A stretch of DNA of 64,000 bases, from the NCBI RefSeq assembly GCF_036711975.1, contig NC_091966.1:20839501-20903500 (forward strand), in the 5' to 3' direction. The position numbers were made by a program, and so were the translations under genes. The notes below the pieces were generated by a model, which worked only from the letters and a program-made list of their open reading frames with translations, was not told where the DNA came from and did no database searches. Shown one piece after another: positions 1 to 11,099 of this stretch (positions are counted from its first letter, which is position 1; each line of letters starts with the position of its first letter). Origin of the DNA: Onthophagus taurus (Eukaryota > Arthropoda > Insecta > Coleoptera > Scarabaeidae).

Positions 1-1880
1 ACCATTCTCATTTCAGCTTGTAAACTGCACAACTTTCGCTGTAAACTCTCCACCGTTTGATCCTGACTGAGAAGGTCAGATTGCAATTGATATCTTCAAG
101 GATAATAATTTAGGAATAATTGCTCAAATTGAATATATCCCTAGCTAATCTAAGTAATTAAAATCAAAATGTCTTACCTTTTTCCTTCTAAGTCTGCGTT
201 TTCAGCCGCTAACTTCTCCTGCATATTGTAACTTTCGCAAAGACGTTGAGCGAAAGTATTTTGCATCATACCCTGAAGAATAGCATTTAATTTTGTGAGT
301 TATATAAAAAACTACTACCTGTTTTTACCTGTTGGCCAGGCATTCCACCTGGTGGACCTGTTGGACAAACACCAGGACCTGGACAAATACCACCTAATGG
401 ATTTAACATTGGTTGTTGTCCCATCATTCCTTGACTCATCATCCCTTGTCCCATCATTCCTTGTCCCATCATTGACGGACCTCTCATCATTGGTTGACCC
501 ATATCCATTCGATTAGTACAAACTGTTGAAGCTCCCCCACCTCCACCTGGCCTAGAAGGACCAGAAATACTTAACTCTCTTGGGTCCTTGCAGATACAAT
601 CTTGATCAATTGGTGGTTCTTGCATCAATGGTTGCATCAGACCAGCTCTCTTTTTCTTTTTCTTATCATCACAGACTATAATTTTCGGCATCGCGTTCTC
701 AGCGATTCCACATAAAATCACTTTTGGAAGTATGTCTTCCGTTTGAGGTTGATCGTATTTTGCTTTCTGACGTGATAAGGTCATCAAGTATTCGACCTTT
801 TTTGTTTTTTGTTCGAGCAACATCATTTTATCATTGAGTTCTTTTTGATTTCGGTCTAATTCATCATCTTCTTCTGGACTTCTTTCCGGTTTCTATTAGT
901 AAAAATTTTATTATAATGAATTGTTGGTGATTCTCCAAATTTATTACTTACACTAAGTAACGCAGTTACTTTCTTTTTTAATTCAACTAAAATCGCAGAT
1001 ATTTCAGTACATTGTGCTTCACATTCTGCAACTTCCCTTAAAATTCCTTTATCATCAATATCTTTTGGCACATCAACATCATCCTCAGCTAATTGCTCGT
1101 CCATTTCATCCAACTCTGCTTCAGCTTGATTCACCAACTCTTCTGTTCCTTCGAGAGGATCACCCTGAAGAATCATAATTAAAAATTACATTGAGAAACA
1201 AATTCAAGAAAAGGAGACAACAAACCATTTCTTCGCCTCCTTCATCTTCAGCCATTTTTACTTTATTGACGGCGGTTTGTGATGTTACAGGACTTAAAGG
1301 AGAATAAAAGGCTTCAGAATCAGTATCTTCGGTACGATTAGTTTTAGAACTTTGGGGTCGAGATGATCTAGCTGATTTAAATGAACCACGAAATTTATCT
1401 TTATTGTCACCACTACCAACTGTAGATGCAGATTTACGTCTTTCCTGTAAAATTTGATCAAAAAATAATAATTTTTAAAATTGTAAATGTTAAATTATTT
1501 CTTACTGGCTTTAAAGAAAGTAAAGTTTTATTTAACCTGCTGGAAGCTTCAGTTCTAACAGTTACAAACTCAAGATCGTCGTAATTCCTAAGACTTTGTT
1601 TGAAGTATAAGTCTGGATCACCGCCTTGATACCAAGATTTGCCGATAAACGAAGAATAGTTGTGTAAAATTCGAGCGCCCTTTTGAAGAAAACTACCACT
1701 GCTGGTTGCTCTTGGTTTTTTAGTCGCCCTGTCCCCTGATGATGGTCGTCTTAAATCTGAGTCGGAGTACTTCGACGCAAGAAGCTGTTTGTTCACCGTC
1801 GGGGAATTTCGACTCTAAAGTGGAAAAATGTTGAGTGTGTTAGGATGGTGGAAAAGTTCATGTTGTAATAGTACCTTCAT
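1..1880 (-). CDS. Host multi-exon coiled-coil protein (3' end outside window)
   Basis: Seven exons can be read on the minus strand: 1880-1875 (start ATG AAG), 1814-1506, 1444-1226, 1164-952, 892-329, 272-178 and 93-1, which runs off the window. Every junction is GT-AG, introns are 56-84 nt, and phases agree throughout. I did not recognise the protein. Its N-terminal part is Ser/Lys/Arg-rich and basic; the middle is acidic and helix-prone (exon 1164-952, rich in Glu/Asp); a lysine run (DDKKKKKR) lies in the fifth exon, followed by a Gly/Met-rich low-complexity stretch with MMGQG repeats and a Pro/Gly segment. The last two visible exons look like coiled coil (LQSDLLSQDQTVESLQRK). It is the only sequence here with ordinary host gene structure and no transposon hallmark. 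Exon calls are mine from splice-site inspection. Confidence 0.72.
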
Positions 1881-2746
1881 ACCGATAAAGTGATGTTGGA
1901 GTGAGTTTTCGATTGATTAGTATAGGATTTGGGGCTGCTGTGTTGTATGAAGGACGACGGTCGCGATTTCTTCGCGAGAATTGAGGCGAAAACGACACTC
2001 TATATCGAGTAGTTGCTAAAAAAATTGTGTATAAAAAATTGTGGTAAAAACTGTCTGTGTCAGAGTGATTAGAAAAAATCATTAAATAAAAACTGACAGT
2101 TTTTATAGCTGGGTTCTTGATTTAAAGCAAAAACTGTATACATAATAAAAAAATATAAAAAAATTAATAAAACTAGTTAGTGAATTATAAGTTATAGTGA
2201 TTTAAAAGTGGTATAGTTACAAATAAAATTCAAGTGGTCGACGTGACATTCTACGATTAATTTGCGCTCAAGGTAATTATAGGCAAATAGGCAATGACGA
2301 ATAAATTTACGTTATTTAGGCCCACTTTTACCAATAATAAGCGTTTTATATAATAATTATATAATTAAATATGGGTCTTATAAAAGTATGTTATAAGAGA
2401 TATAAAAAAGTTATTGACAAAACGAGTATTATATACAATCAATGATTAACAAATATCGTTTAATGATAATGACACTTAATGTTTTAAATTCAAGTGTTAT
2501 TGTATTATTGTATACTCCATTATATTATTACATCTACTATAAAAACTACTTCCTTTTAAATTTTTATCAATAATATAACATAGTAACACTTATTTTATCG
2601 TTACAATTTTTACGTTAAACAACACGGTCTAAATGGGAGAGACATTTAACAAAAATTTGTTGACGGCTTAACCCGAGAGTTTTTAGTTGTAGGTCTAGTG
2701 TTAGTTCTAGTTTTAGTTTAATTAACACCTTCACAAAAAACTATTA
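1881..2746. other. AT-rich upstream flank of the host gene, nothing recognised
   Basis: About 870 bp of AT-rich sequence 5' of the minus-strand gene. The first part (to about 2090) is probably the 5' UTR/promoter of that gene, since the first exon holds only two codons before its donor. No RNA gene, repeat array or coding frame was seen in the rest. A short CTAG-rich phrase near 2690-2725 (GGTCTAGTGTTAGTTCTAG) recurs in inverse orientation near 15700-15730. Confidence 0.4.
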
Positions 2747-2814
2747 ATATAACTTAACTTAAAAATGATAAACTGTGAAAACTTAATTATACTCTCAACT
2801 TAATTAAGGAGATT

Positions 2815-4044
2815 TTGAATGACAAATTAAACAATGAATTAGATTGTAAAAACCTTTTTAAACTATTTCAAATCTGTATGCAACAAAATTTTTGCTTGTT
2901 TGATGGAAAGATTTATGTTTACGATAAAGGACTTCCAATGGGATCTCCCCTTAGCGGGATGTTAGCCGACATCTTTTTAAATGAAATTGAGGATAAATAT
3001 ATTCTTAACGATACAAACCCAATTAGAAAAAATATCTTACTCTGGAAACGATATGTCGATGATATTTTCATTATAATTAAGGATAAGAATGATAACACAA
3101 TTGAAGATTTACACGAATACATTAATTCACTTCACAATGACATAACGTTTACTGTAGAAGTTGAACAAGATAATACTTTAAACTTCCTGGACCTAACATT
3201 AAAGAACACCAATAGTGGCTTACAATATCAAATTTATCATAAAGTTACTCAAACAGACATAGTTATCCCATACGATTCACACCACGACCATACCCACAAA
3301 TTAGCTGCTTTCCGTTCATATATAGATAGAGCTTTTTCATCATCACTTACACCAGATCAAATACAGATAGAATTATCAATAATTAAACAGATAGCCAACA
3401 ATAATAGTTTTCCAGACAAAATAATTGAAGATTTGATTAAGAAACAACAAAGCAAAAATCTTATACAAATTTATACTAGCCGAAATCAACAAAACAAGGA
3501 ACAACCAATTACATATAGATCCATTAACTATCAAGGTAAAGTCTGTAACAAAATTAAGAATATTTTTAAGAAATATGACATCCTCATCTCATGTAAGACG
3601 AACAACACTATTGGTCAAATATTAAATAATGGAAAGGACAGAATTGATATACCGAATGATAATGGGGTATACAAACTTGAGTGTGATACTTGTAAGGCAA
3701 CCTACATAGGTGAAACGGGGAGAGCCCTTCATACAAGAATAAAAGAACATAAGAACAAGTCATCATCGAATTTTGGCAGACACTTGAACTTTAATACAGA
3801 ACATCAATTTGATGAGAACATTCATGCTACAATATTACACCGTAAAAATAAAGGCTATATGCTGGAATTATTGGAAAGCTATGAGATTAATAAGTTCAAA
3901 AACAACAATCCAAACATCTTGTGTTTAAATGACCAGATTCAACCAGTTTCTAAACCTTTATACTCATACCTCCAAACACCGTACACACTCCCTTCCAAAA
4001 AACCCCCAGATAAACGAGGATTTCAGACCATGGTAACAGTCTGA
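2815..4044 (+). pseudogene. Penelope-like element: 5'-truncated reverse transcriptase with GIY-YIG endonuclease
   Basis: The frame opens right after an in-frame stop and lacks the RT fingers, giving about 409 residues against roughly 800 for an intact Penelope protein. It enters at the palm with GLPMGSPLSG, followed by the YVDD catalytic motif (RYVDDIFII, about residue 85) and NFLDL. The C-terminal third has a Penelope-type GIY-YIG endonuclease: VYKLECDTCKATYIGETGR, then HTRIKEHK about ten residues on. This pairing is diagnostic of Penelope-like elements. The reading frame itself is open, so the copy is fairly young but 5'-truncated as is usual for the family. A short inverted repeat (about 30 bp, 2747-2785 against 5113-5150) brackets it. 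Confidence 0.88.
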
Positions 4045-4527
4045 ATTTCGCAATGTCTGGGTCCCTTGGTTACCAAAATCCCTTCCCCCCCTCTCCTTCT
4101 TCTCCTCTCTTCTCTACATCTCGGTCATATTCACTATTGTCTACCAAACCCAATCCCCACCATACTACTTAACCATGTTATACTATGTATTCTTTTTCAA
4201 TATAATAACAACTCAAAGCTACAAAATCACATATTCTACATTGTTAACTGATATCAATGTATACTTCTAATCCAGAAATTGTTCCTGAATTAATTTTGTC
4301 TCGAAGGGTTTACTCATGTTCTCGATTTTTATTTGTTTTGTTTTATTAATTGAAAGATTCTTGCTACATATTTTATTGTACAGTACGTCACATATATTTT
4401 TTTCTGTAGATTTTGACCTCTTCTGAAAATAATTTGATAATTACCATAGTTTTACCCCAGATAAACGAGGATTTCAGACCAAGGTAACAGTCTGAATATC
4501 GCAATATCTGGGTTCCTTGGTTACCAC
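4005..4527 (+). repeat. Duplicated Penelope 3' motif with hairpin (two copies 451 bp apart)
   Basis: A block of about 70 bp at 4005-4076 recurs at 4456-4527 with a few changes. Each holds an inverted pair (TTCAGAC...GTCTGAA) within an outer pair (CCAGATA...TGTCTGG) and ends in CTTGGTTACCA followed by a C/T-rich tract. The first copy overlaps the end of the RT/GIY-YIG frame, so this is the element's 3' terminal region present twice, as expected from the tandem or partially duplicated arrangements of Penelope elements. I looked for the hammerhead core (CTGATGA...GAAA) and did not find it. Confidence 0.6.
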
Positions 4528-5776
4528 CATCCTTCTTCATCTCCTCTCCCCTACCTCACAATCATTTTCAATTTAACCTCAATAAAACCCAATTCCATAC
4601 CTACCCTGTTCAATCTTACTACAACATGCATCCCACTAAGATTTGTTATTTACATACAACTGCATAAGTCTTGATATTTTAGATCACCAAACAATATTAA
4701 CATATAACTCCTGTCCAAACTTTTGTTTATTATTTTGCTAAAAATTTCTGTTTTTCAATGTATTTCTGTAATAATTTTGTATTTGTTGTATTGACGGTTA
4801 AAATTTATAATATTTTTACATTTTATGTACAATTCCTCACACGATTTTTACCCTGAAATTTGATTTCATTTTGAAAATGTTTCCGATAGACTTTGATACT
4901 GTTTTGTATTCATTTTGTCAATTTGTCAATTTTCAAGAATTCAATTTATATTGTTTGAATAATTAGAGATTTTTTAAATATTGAATTTTTCGCGCCATAG
5001 TTCCAGAACGTCAATTGTATATTTTTGTTCAAGTGCTGCCAACAGATTTTTAGTTTAATTTCCAACTTTGCAACTGAAATATAACCTCAAAACACATATT
5101 TGCGGGCCTAAAAGTTTTCACAGTTTATCATTTTTAAGTTAAATTATATCATTGTCTTTAAATAGCAATCCTTAGATTAAATAGATTATGTAAGAATAAA
5201 TTTTATGTAAGAAACTATACGTGACGCTTAAAAAAAAAGATAAAGTTTTTATCCAACGAAATTTCTGTTCTTATTAATTAACCGAATCATTTAATTTTAA
5301 ATTTGTCGAATACTTAACAAACAAAACAGGAACTGTTGATACATAGATACAGGGTGTATCTGAATGACTGCAACAAACTTCAAGGGGTGATTCTTTAGTG
5401 AATTTTAAGGGTACTTTGATATATGAACTATGGGCGACTCACACTCAGCACCAAAGGTGCCTCAAAGATCCGTATTTTCTAATATCTTCAATATAATGCT
5501 AGTGTATGCTTAAGTGATGCTCTGGCTTAAATTATTATGTCTAATAATTCCCAAGAGGTCACTCGAGTCTGGGGTCACAAACCAAGGTGGAAAACCAAAA
5601 CAAAACCAGACTCGAAGGACCCTCACAATTCACATCCCCACCCAACACGGGGTAAACAAAAACTAACCTAACATCGAAATAAACGTTAATACAAACGCGG
5701 ATATTATGTTTCAATGTTTTTCTGCATTTTACAAAAACCAAAAAACATGTAACTATAACATTTACCTGGTCATTAA
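4528..5776. other. AT-rich non-coding DNA after the Penelope fragment
   Basis: No gene seen. Contents: an inverted copy (5113-5150) of the sequence at 2747-2785, which probably marks the limit of the Penelope insertion, and a repeat-like phrase at 5348-5390 (starting ACAGGGTGTATCTG) typical of dispersed insect repeats, which I cannot assign. Confidence 0.35.
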
Positions 5777-7064
5777 CCCGTTTTTGCCCAAGTTTTCTTA
5801 TTTCGAATACAAAGGTTGTTTTACATAATTTTGACAATTTTTATGCATAAGATGTCTAATTATATGCAAAAAAAATATTTATATATAATTTTTGCTAATT
5901 TTTGATGTTCCAATTTTGAAACACTGGGAGTGAAAGGGTGCGGTGTTTAAATATTTAATAAACAATAAAATAAAAATTAAAATAACGATATATTAATTTT
6001 CTTTAACATCATAACTCTTAAAACAATAATTATGAAGGTTTACAACACATTTCTCGCACATGTTCGTAGCGTTTTTGTGCCAGTGTGCCCAACGATTTAG
6101 GCAATCATATCGAATTAGGGCATGAATTCCACAAGCCCCATATCTTGTACCCATATCTAATCTTTTACCTTTGATGAACTGTTTGGCTCCATGTCGATCA
6201 AAATAAGGAACCATGCTTTCGTCAATGCACAGTTTTTCATTTAGGACTGCATGTGCTAAGTAACGTTTGTTAAGCATGTCAAAAAGAGGACGCAACAAGA
6301 AACAGCATCGGTAAAGTTGTATGTACGAGATTGGCTCGGTGAAACAAATGGCGGCAAAGTTGGAGTCAAATCACATTTCGCCCAATTTCTTTTAGGCGGA
6401 TGATTATAATTTGTGTTAACTAAACGAGAAAGAGGTAAATCGTCTTCGTCACTAGAATTTTCTGTGTCTTCGACGTCTCCGATGTAAGCGGTGTTATCAA
6501 ATTGTCTAAATTTTGCAGTCGCAAGCGCTTGTAACTGTCGTTCACTCAAGTGATTTATATCTGAAGGAAGTGCTTCATCGTCACTATCTTTCTCTGAGTT
6601 TCTTCCATCATTAGGTGGAGTAATATAAATGTCTGCTTCCCAAAACTCATCACTTTCCACCAAATCAATAAGCTGTTTGGTAGAATAGTACCTAAAGAAA
6701 GAGTGCACAATCACTGCCAGTGTTCCGAAATTGGAACATTGCAAAATAACGGCAAATTACCATAATAAACGCATGCAAATTTGGCAAGATCTTTTATAGC
6801 AAACATTCAACAGACAATATAGTATGTTTTAGTACAAAAACAATTTGAAATTATTTACAGTAAATTACAAAAAAATACTTACTTCTTTGCAGCCATTTTT
6901 GCACTATAAACACCAGCACAGTAAACTCTGTGAGATTTGCAAACGAGTGAATTCTAACAATATAGTACACTTCCCAATAACGTATGAGAGTATGTCGGAC
7001 AAGATGAGACCTGCAGAATTGGTAGGGTAAAACTGTCGCTGTTCCAATATTGGACAAAAACGGG
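5777..7064 (-). mobile_element. piggyBac-family element, internally deleted, TTAA-flanked
   Basis: The ends are inverted repeats beginning CCCGTTTTTGCCCAA (left) and CCCGTTTTTGTCCAA (right, read inwards), directly flanked by TTAA at 5773-5776 and 7065-7068. Precise TTAA target duplication and short TIRs beginning with C are the piggyBac hallmark. Length is 1288 bp, about half an autonomous element. It still contains two pieces of transposase on the minus strand, so it is a deletion derivative that could be mobilised only in trans. Confidence 0.88.
5993..6744 (-). pseudogene. piggyBac transposase remnants (N-terminal acidic region; DDE start; C-terminal Cys-rich tail)
   Basis: On the minus strand, 6744-6301 encodes an acidic N-terminal region like PGBD transposases (DVEDTENSSDEDDLPLSRL) and a DVS-type proline-rich linker. 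6298-5993 encodes the start of the catalytic core (LCIDESMVPYFDRHGAKQF, the conserved IDE(S/A)M(V/I) with an RNase-H strand) followed at once by the C-terminal cysteine region (CEKCVVNLHNYCF). The bulk of the DDD domain between them is missing and the two pieces are in different frames, so no active transposase can be made. Confidence 0.85.
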
Positions 7065-7252
7065 TTAAACTCTGATGAGTGCAGTCAATAGCACCGATTA
7101 CTAATTGAAAACAAACAAACTCATAAAATACTATTTGATTACTTCAAATATCATCACCATTATCAGATGTCTTCAAGTTGTGATGCCTAAATTTATATAA
7201 CTTGACTTATTTAAACAAATAAAAGCACAATGTTTACATCTAAAAGGGCACA

Positions 7253-8750
7253 CGCGAGTCCTCGACCGGCCCAGTGCAGAAGGGCCGGTATTTTAGGCGT
7301 CACACAGTTGACCTAGCGTGGTTCACGAACTGTGACGTGTGATGTTAAGATGGTGATGCAAACATACATATAACACAACAGAATTTTGTTGCTATAATTT
7401 TTATAAAAAAAAAATAATCATAAAAGAAAACAATAATAATAAAGGTAAGACAAAATGAATATTGTAATGTAACAATTTTTCTATTTTCTTTTTAGTTTAA
7501 ACCAATAATTGCAAATAAAAAAAAATGTTTAATGTTAGCGAGTAAAACTGAAAGAATATTGCCAAATGAGCAAAATAAAATAAAACTGACCAAATTAATA
7601 AAAAAGAAATTAAATTAAATCGCGCCTAGACTGCGTAGAGTTGAGCTCAACGTAAAGTCTGAAATAATTATGAAAATAATATATTGCAAAAGAAAAGAAA
7701 ACTTAACCTCGCCAACAAAAAGTTATAAAAGATATAAAAATAATGAAGATTAAAAACAAAATGAATCTAAATTACTTTATCTACGACTGCTTGGATAAGT
7801 CATCATTACCGCACTCATTTGAGGTGATTTGAGTTACGTAATGAAGTTCATTACTGCACTGGTTTCATTACGTAACGCATTTTTAGCCTAATCAGAACAA
7901 ACTTAATTTATTGAAGCGAGCAACAATACAAAAGAAAAAGGGCTATCTACTTACAGAGAAACAATATTATTTATTATAAACATTAATTGTTATGTTTTTA
8001 CATTTCGAAACACTTATTCCAGATGAGTAAACATGTTGTTGAAACTGACAATTCAAAATTGTCAACAATCATTTCAAAATATTTTTATAAATGTCAAAAA
8101 GACCCTTTTAAAGAAATTGATTTTTTAGTAATTTTTAGCAGTCGTAGATAAAATGCTGTATATCACACGTGGGCCAGAGCATAATTACAGTACTCGTGTG
8201 ATTACACGACTCGGTCTACGACCTCGTCGTACAATTATTCTCCACACTCGTACAGTAATTATGTTTCTAGCCCACTTGTAATATAAATAACTATAATGAG
8301 TTGCTTTTATTCCTATAATTTAATTGGCTTAATCAGAACCAAAAGTTAATGTACGTTCTCCGACAAAAATAAAATGTGGATGTTATCTAACCTTTAAGGA
8401 CTTTAGGTTAAGCTCAACTCTACGGAGTCTAAACGCGGTTTTTCATTAATTTTATTTACTATTTTGGTTAATTTTATTTACGTGTTCAGTAAAGTCCAGT
8501 TTTTCCCCTTCTCGCTAACATCAATATTTTTTTTCTTGCTTTGCAAACTTTGGATAAAACCTATAAAAAAAATTTGTTTTGGTATATTATCTCAGAAGTA
8601 CATTAAAAAGTACATTTATTTACTTACCTGTACTATTATCATTTTTTTACGAGTATTTTTTTTAATAAAACTATTGCAACTCATAATTCCCTCAAGGTTA
8701 ACTGCGTGGCGCCAAAAATAAATAACCACTGGGCCGGTCGAGGACTCGCG
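7253..8750. mobile_element. Fold-back / long-TIR DNA element of about 1.5 kb
   Basis: A perfect 24-bp inverted repeat (CGCGAGTCCTCGACCGGCCC plus AGTG) lies at 7253-7276 and 8727-8750. Similarity between the arms continues inward with gaps (GTATTTTAGGCGTCACACAG against its counterpart near 8705), and a second inverted block matches at about 7618-7656 and 8396-8436 (GTAGAGTTGAGCTCAACGTA). The arms therefore reach about 400 bp inwards. No coding capacity is seen, so it is non-autonomous. I could not fix a target duplication. It contains a nested hairpin element at 8170-8274. Confidence 0.68.
8170..8274. repeat. 105-bp hairpin MITE nested in the fold-back element
   Basis: Arms of about 32 bp (TGGGCCAGAGCATAATTACA at the left; its near-complement ends in TTTCTAGCCCA at the right) surround a short spacer rich in CGT/ACG words. 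Small, fully palindromic and non-coding, it looks like a miniature inverted-repeat element or its solo hairpin. Confidence 0.55.
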
Positions 8751-9070
8751 GGTATTATTAGGTGTAAACTTATAATTGTTTTGTTTAAATTTTATTTTTG
8801 ATTTTCCGAGTTTTCTAAACAAATGAGGTTTAGATGTAACTTTAGGCTTAGTAAATGTAAACCCATCATGTTTACAATGTAAGTAAATTACAATTCAACT
8901 TTCAGATCCGTAAGTTGGAGGTATTACAGCTTTTGTTTGAATTTACGTCTACACTGTGTGGTAATGTTACTACCGATAAGACCGTGAGCAACCGCTTGTT
9001 TTAAATTTCTATAATGGAACAATCTATACCACTAAGATGTATTTATATCTATTTATATTTTAACAAATAA
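8751..9070. other. Unassigned spacer
   Basis: AT-rich, no coding frame or RNA gene seen. Confidence 0.3.
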
Positions 9071-9215
9071 ATTTTAACAGGCCGGTTTTTACAGATCTGT
9101 TTTATTTAACCAACCGCTTTTATCGGTTGGAACACCGATACTTTTACGAATTCTTCAAGCCGAAATCCAACATTCGTTTTACATTCATTGCGTTAGTAAC
9201 AAACCTTATTTCCAA
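9071..9215 (-). pseudogene. Fragment homologous (inverted) to the unknown frame at 60.84-60.99 kb
   Basis: Reading the minus strand from about 9215 to 9071 gives almost the same sequence as the plus strand from about 60845 to 60985: the tail of a coding frame (residues like MNVKRMLDFGLKN against MKVKRKLGFGFKN), the stop region (CCAACCGATAAA), and a shared 3' stretch ending near TTAAAATTTATTTG. Both are copies of one dispersed retroelement-like sequence that I cannot name. Confidence 0.5.
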
Positions 9216-9479
9216 CAATAAACCGATGTTATGTTGCCAAAATTGGTATCATTCTATAAAAATTGCATGCTACCAGAAATCGTACGTCGCAGTATATGCA
9301 AATAAGACACTGTAAAAAACTTAATTATTACTACATGTAGAGTAATAACCGTTCTAAAATCAGTATTACAATGGCTCGCTGGTTCAAGATATATAATTTT
9401 AACAAATAAATAATATGCCTCGATTCTCCGGAATCCGCCTTATTGGCGTTTCATCGGAGTACTCTCACTTTTCCGTAAA

Positions 9480-9600
9480 CCTGTTCAATAAAAGTAAAAA
9501 GGAGTATTCCACTCATCCGGCTCGAACCCGCTACGTTTGGAAGTTTATTGGCCAAACCACTTCACCAATCCACGTAGCTAACGATTGTATGCATTTCGAC
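9480..9600 (-). mobile_element. tRNA-derived SINE head
   Basis: On the minus strand there is a tRNA-like pol III promoter: an A box TGGTGAAGTGG (within about 9556-9571) and, about 40 nt downstream, a B box GGGTTCGAGCC (within about 9516-9530). Between them TGGCCAATAAACTTCCAAAC resembles a degenerate anticodon arm. No well-folded acceptor stem ends the unit, which argues for a SINE head and not a functional tRNA gene. Confidence 0.55.
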
Positions 9601-10505
9601 GAAATGTTTCGTCATATTATATTTTTCGTTCCATTAATTTTTTTTTATTATTTTTATTTGTGATAAAAAAATTATTATTACAACGTTAGTAGCTAGGGGG
9701 CTTACTATACTTAAAATTTTATTTTAATAAATTAAATATTTTATTTATAAATATGGCGTCATCTTTGAGAGTATGCCCTGAGCTATTTTCATGTTAGAGT
9801 GTTTGCCTATGTCAGCGGTTTATTTATTATTCCATATAATTTACAAGTAATTTCGTAGTTCCAAGTTTTCTGTTAATTAACGTAACAAAATGTGCTGATG
9901 TGGCCGGAAACGGTTTCTGCGGACTATTCTGCTTCGAGTAAAAGTATTTCCCGAATGATTTGTGCCTTACTTCATTTTTTATAACAAAAAACACAAAGAA
10001 GACAAAGTGGCCAAAAATTACACCAAATTTTGCGATTTTTTTTGTTAATAATAATAAGAATTTTGGTGATTGGTGATTTTTACTCGAAAGCCCTATATGT
10101 CTACTTTCACCTCATACTAAAAGTTTTACTTCAATTGTTTTCATGCGCCCTAAATCTTGGAACTGCTGAACCCGTTTCTTATGAACTGTATTTTCATATA
10201 CTTTAACGCGACCTTAAAGGAGTATTTTATGAATTTGAGTTGTGGAAATTCAAACAATCCGATGTTTATCTTCGGTGAAATGGTTAGGATTTGATTCATC
10301 TCACAACAGTCGGAATTCTAAAGACGATATTGTTTAGATTTATATTTTATTTGATTTATTATAAAAATTAAAAAACACATTAATTATAACAACAAATTTT
10401 AATTAAATTCTTTTATAATATTAAAAACCACATTTGATAATTTCCGGATTTGATAATCGGGAAACTTTACTAGGATGTAGTAGTTGCCAAAGTAACACAA
10501 GTTTT
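9601..10505. other. Unassigned AT-rich spacer
   Basis: About 900 bp without coding frames or repeats I can name. The first part may be the 3' tail of the SINE. Confidence 0.3.
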
Positions 10506-10925
10506 TTATATAAACACTAGCTGTACCCTGCGCGCGTTGCTACGCCACCAACTAAAATAAATTTGAAGGAAAGATATTACGCAAATATTCAATTTATTTT
10601 GAGTCATTTTAAAAATCGGCATTCGAGAATTGTCGAAAATTGGTCGTACCAACTTGGAAACCTTCGTATGCTCATGCACAACAACTTTGCTAAAGATCAT
10701 TACATGATCAAGTGCATAGTTTACGATTCTATAAAGGACATACAGACAAACATTCATTTTTATATTATATAGATATGGCCGCAACTCTTTTGTTTTCGAG
10801 CTATGAGCTGTCAAAGTTGAGCCAAAAATTTTCATTTTATCTGTTATTTCGGGTAGAAGTAAAGCATAGAATTTGAAATTTTGCATGTATGTACTACTGG
10901 TTAACACCTTATTTTCAATCATACG
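10506..10925. repeat. Dispersed insect repeat of the ACTAGCTGTACCC type
   Basis: Starts CACTAGCTGTACCCTGCGCG and runs to TAAAGGACATACAGACAAAC. Sequences of this type are common in insect genomes, often as truncated 3' ends of retroelements; the exact family cannot be given from sequence alone. The minus-strand frame across it has no recognisable domain. Confidence 0.4.
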
Positions 10926-11099
10926 ACCATACCTTAAACTTCCCTAGCGCCCTCTAAGGGGATGAAATTCACAACCCCTGTTCCTTTTTATTTATGTTTC
11001 TTTCTGCAAGCGACTGATCCTATTGGCTTTTATTTTTTAATTAGGGTAATTTTGTGTTTATGTGAAAAAAAATATTGTTCCAGGGATAGGATCAGGTTA

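Noticed and set aside
4005-4527. Hammerhead ribozyme in the Penelope 3' block
   Set aside because: The invariant CTGATGA and GAAA cores are absent from the repeated block.
9480-9600. Functional tRNA gene on the minus strand
   Set aside because: A and B boxes are present but acceptor and anticodon stems do not pair well; a SINE head is more likely.
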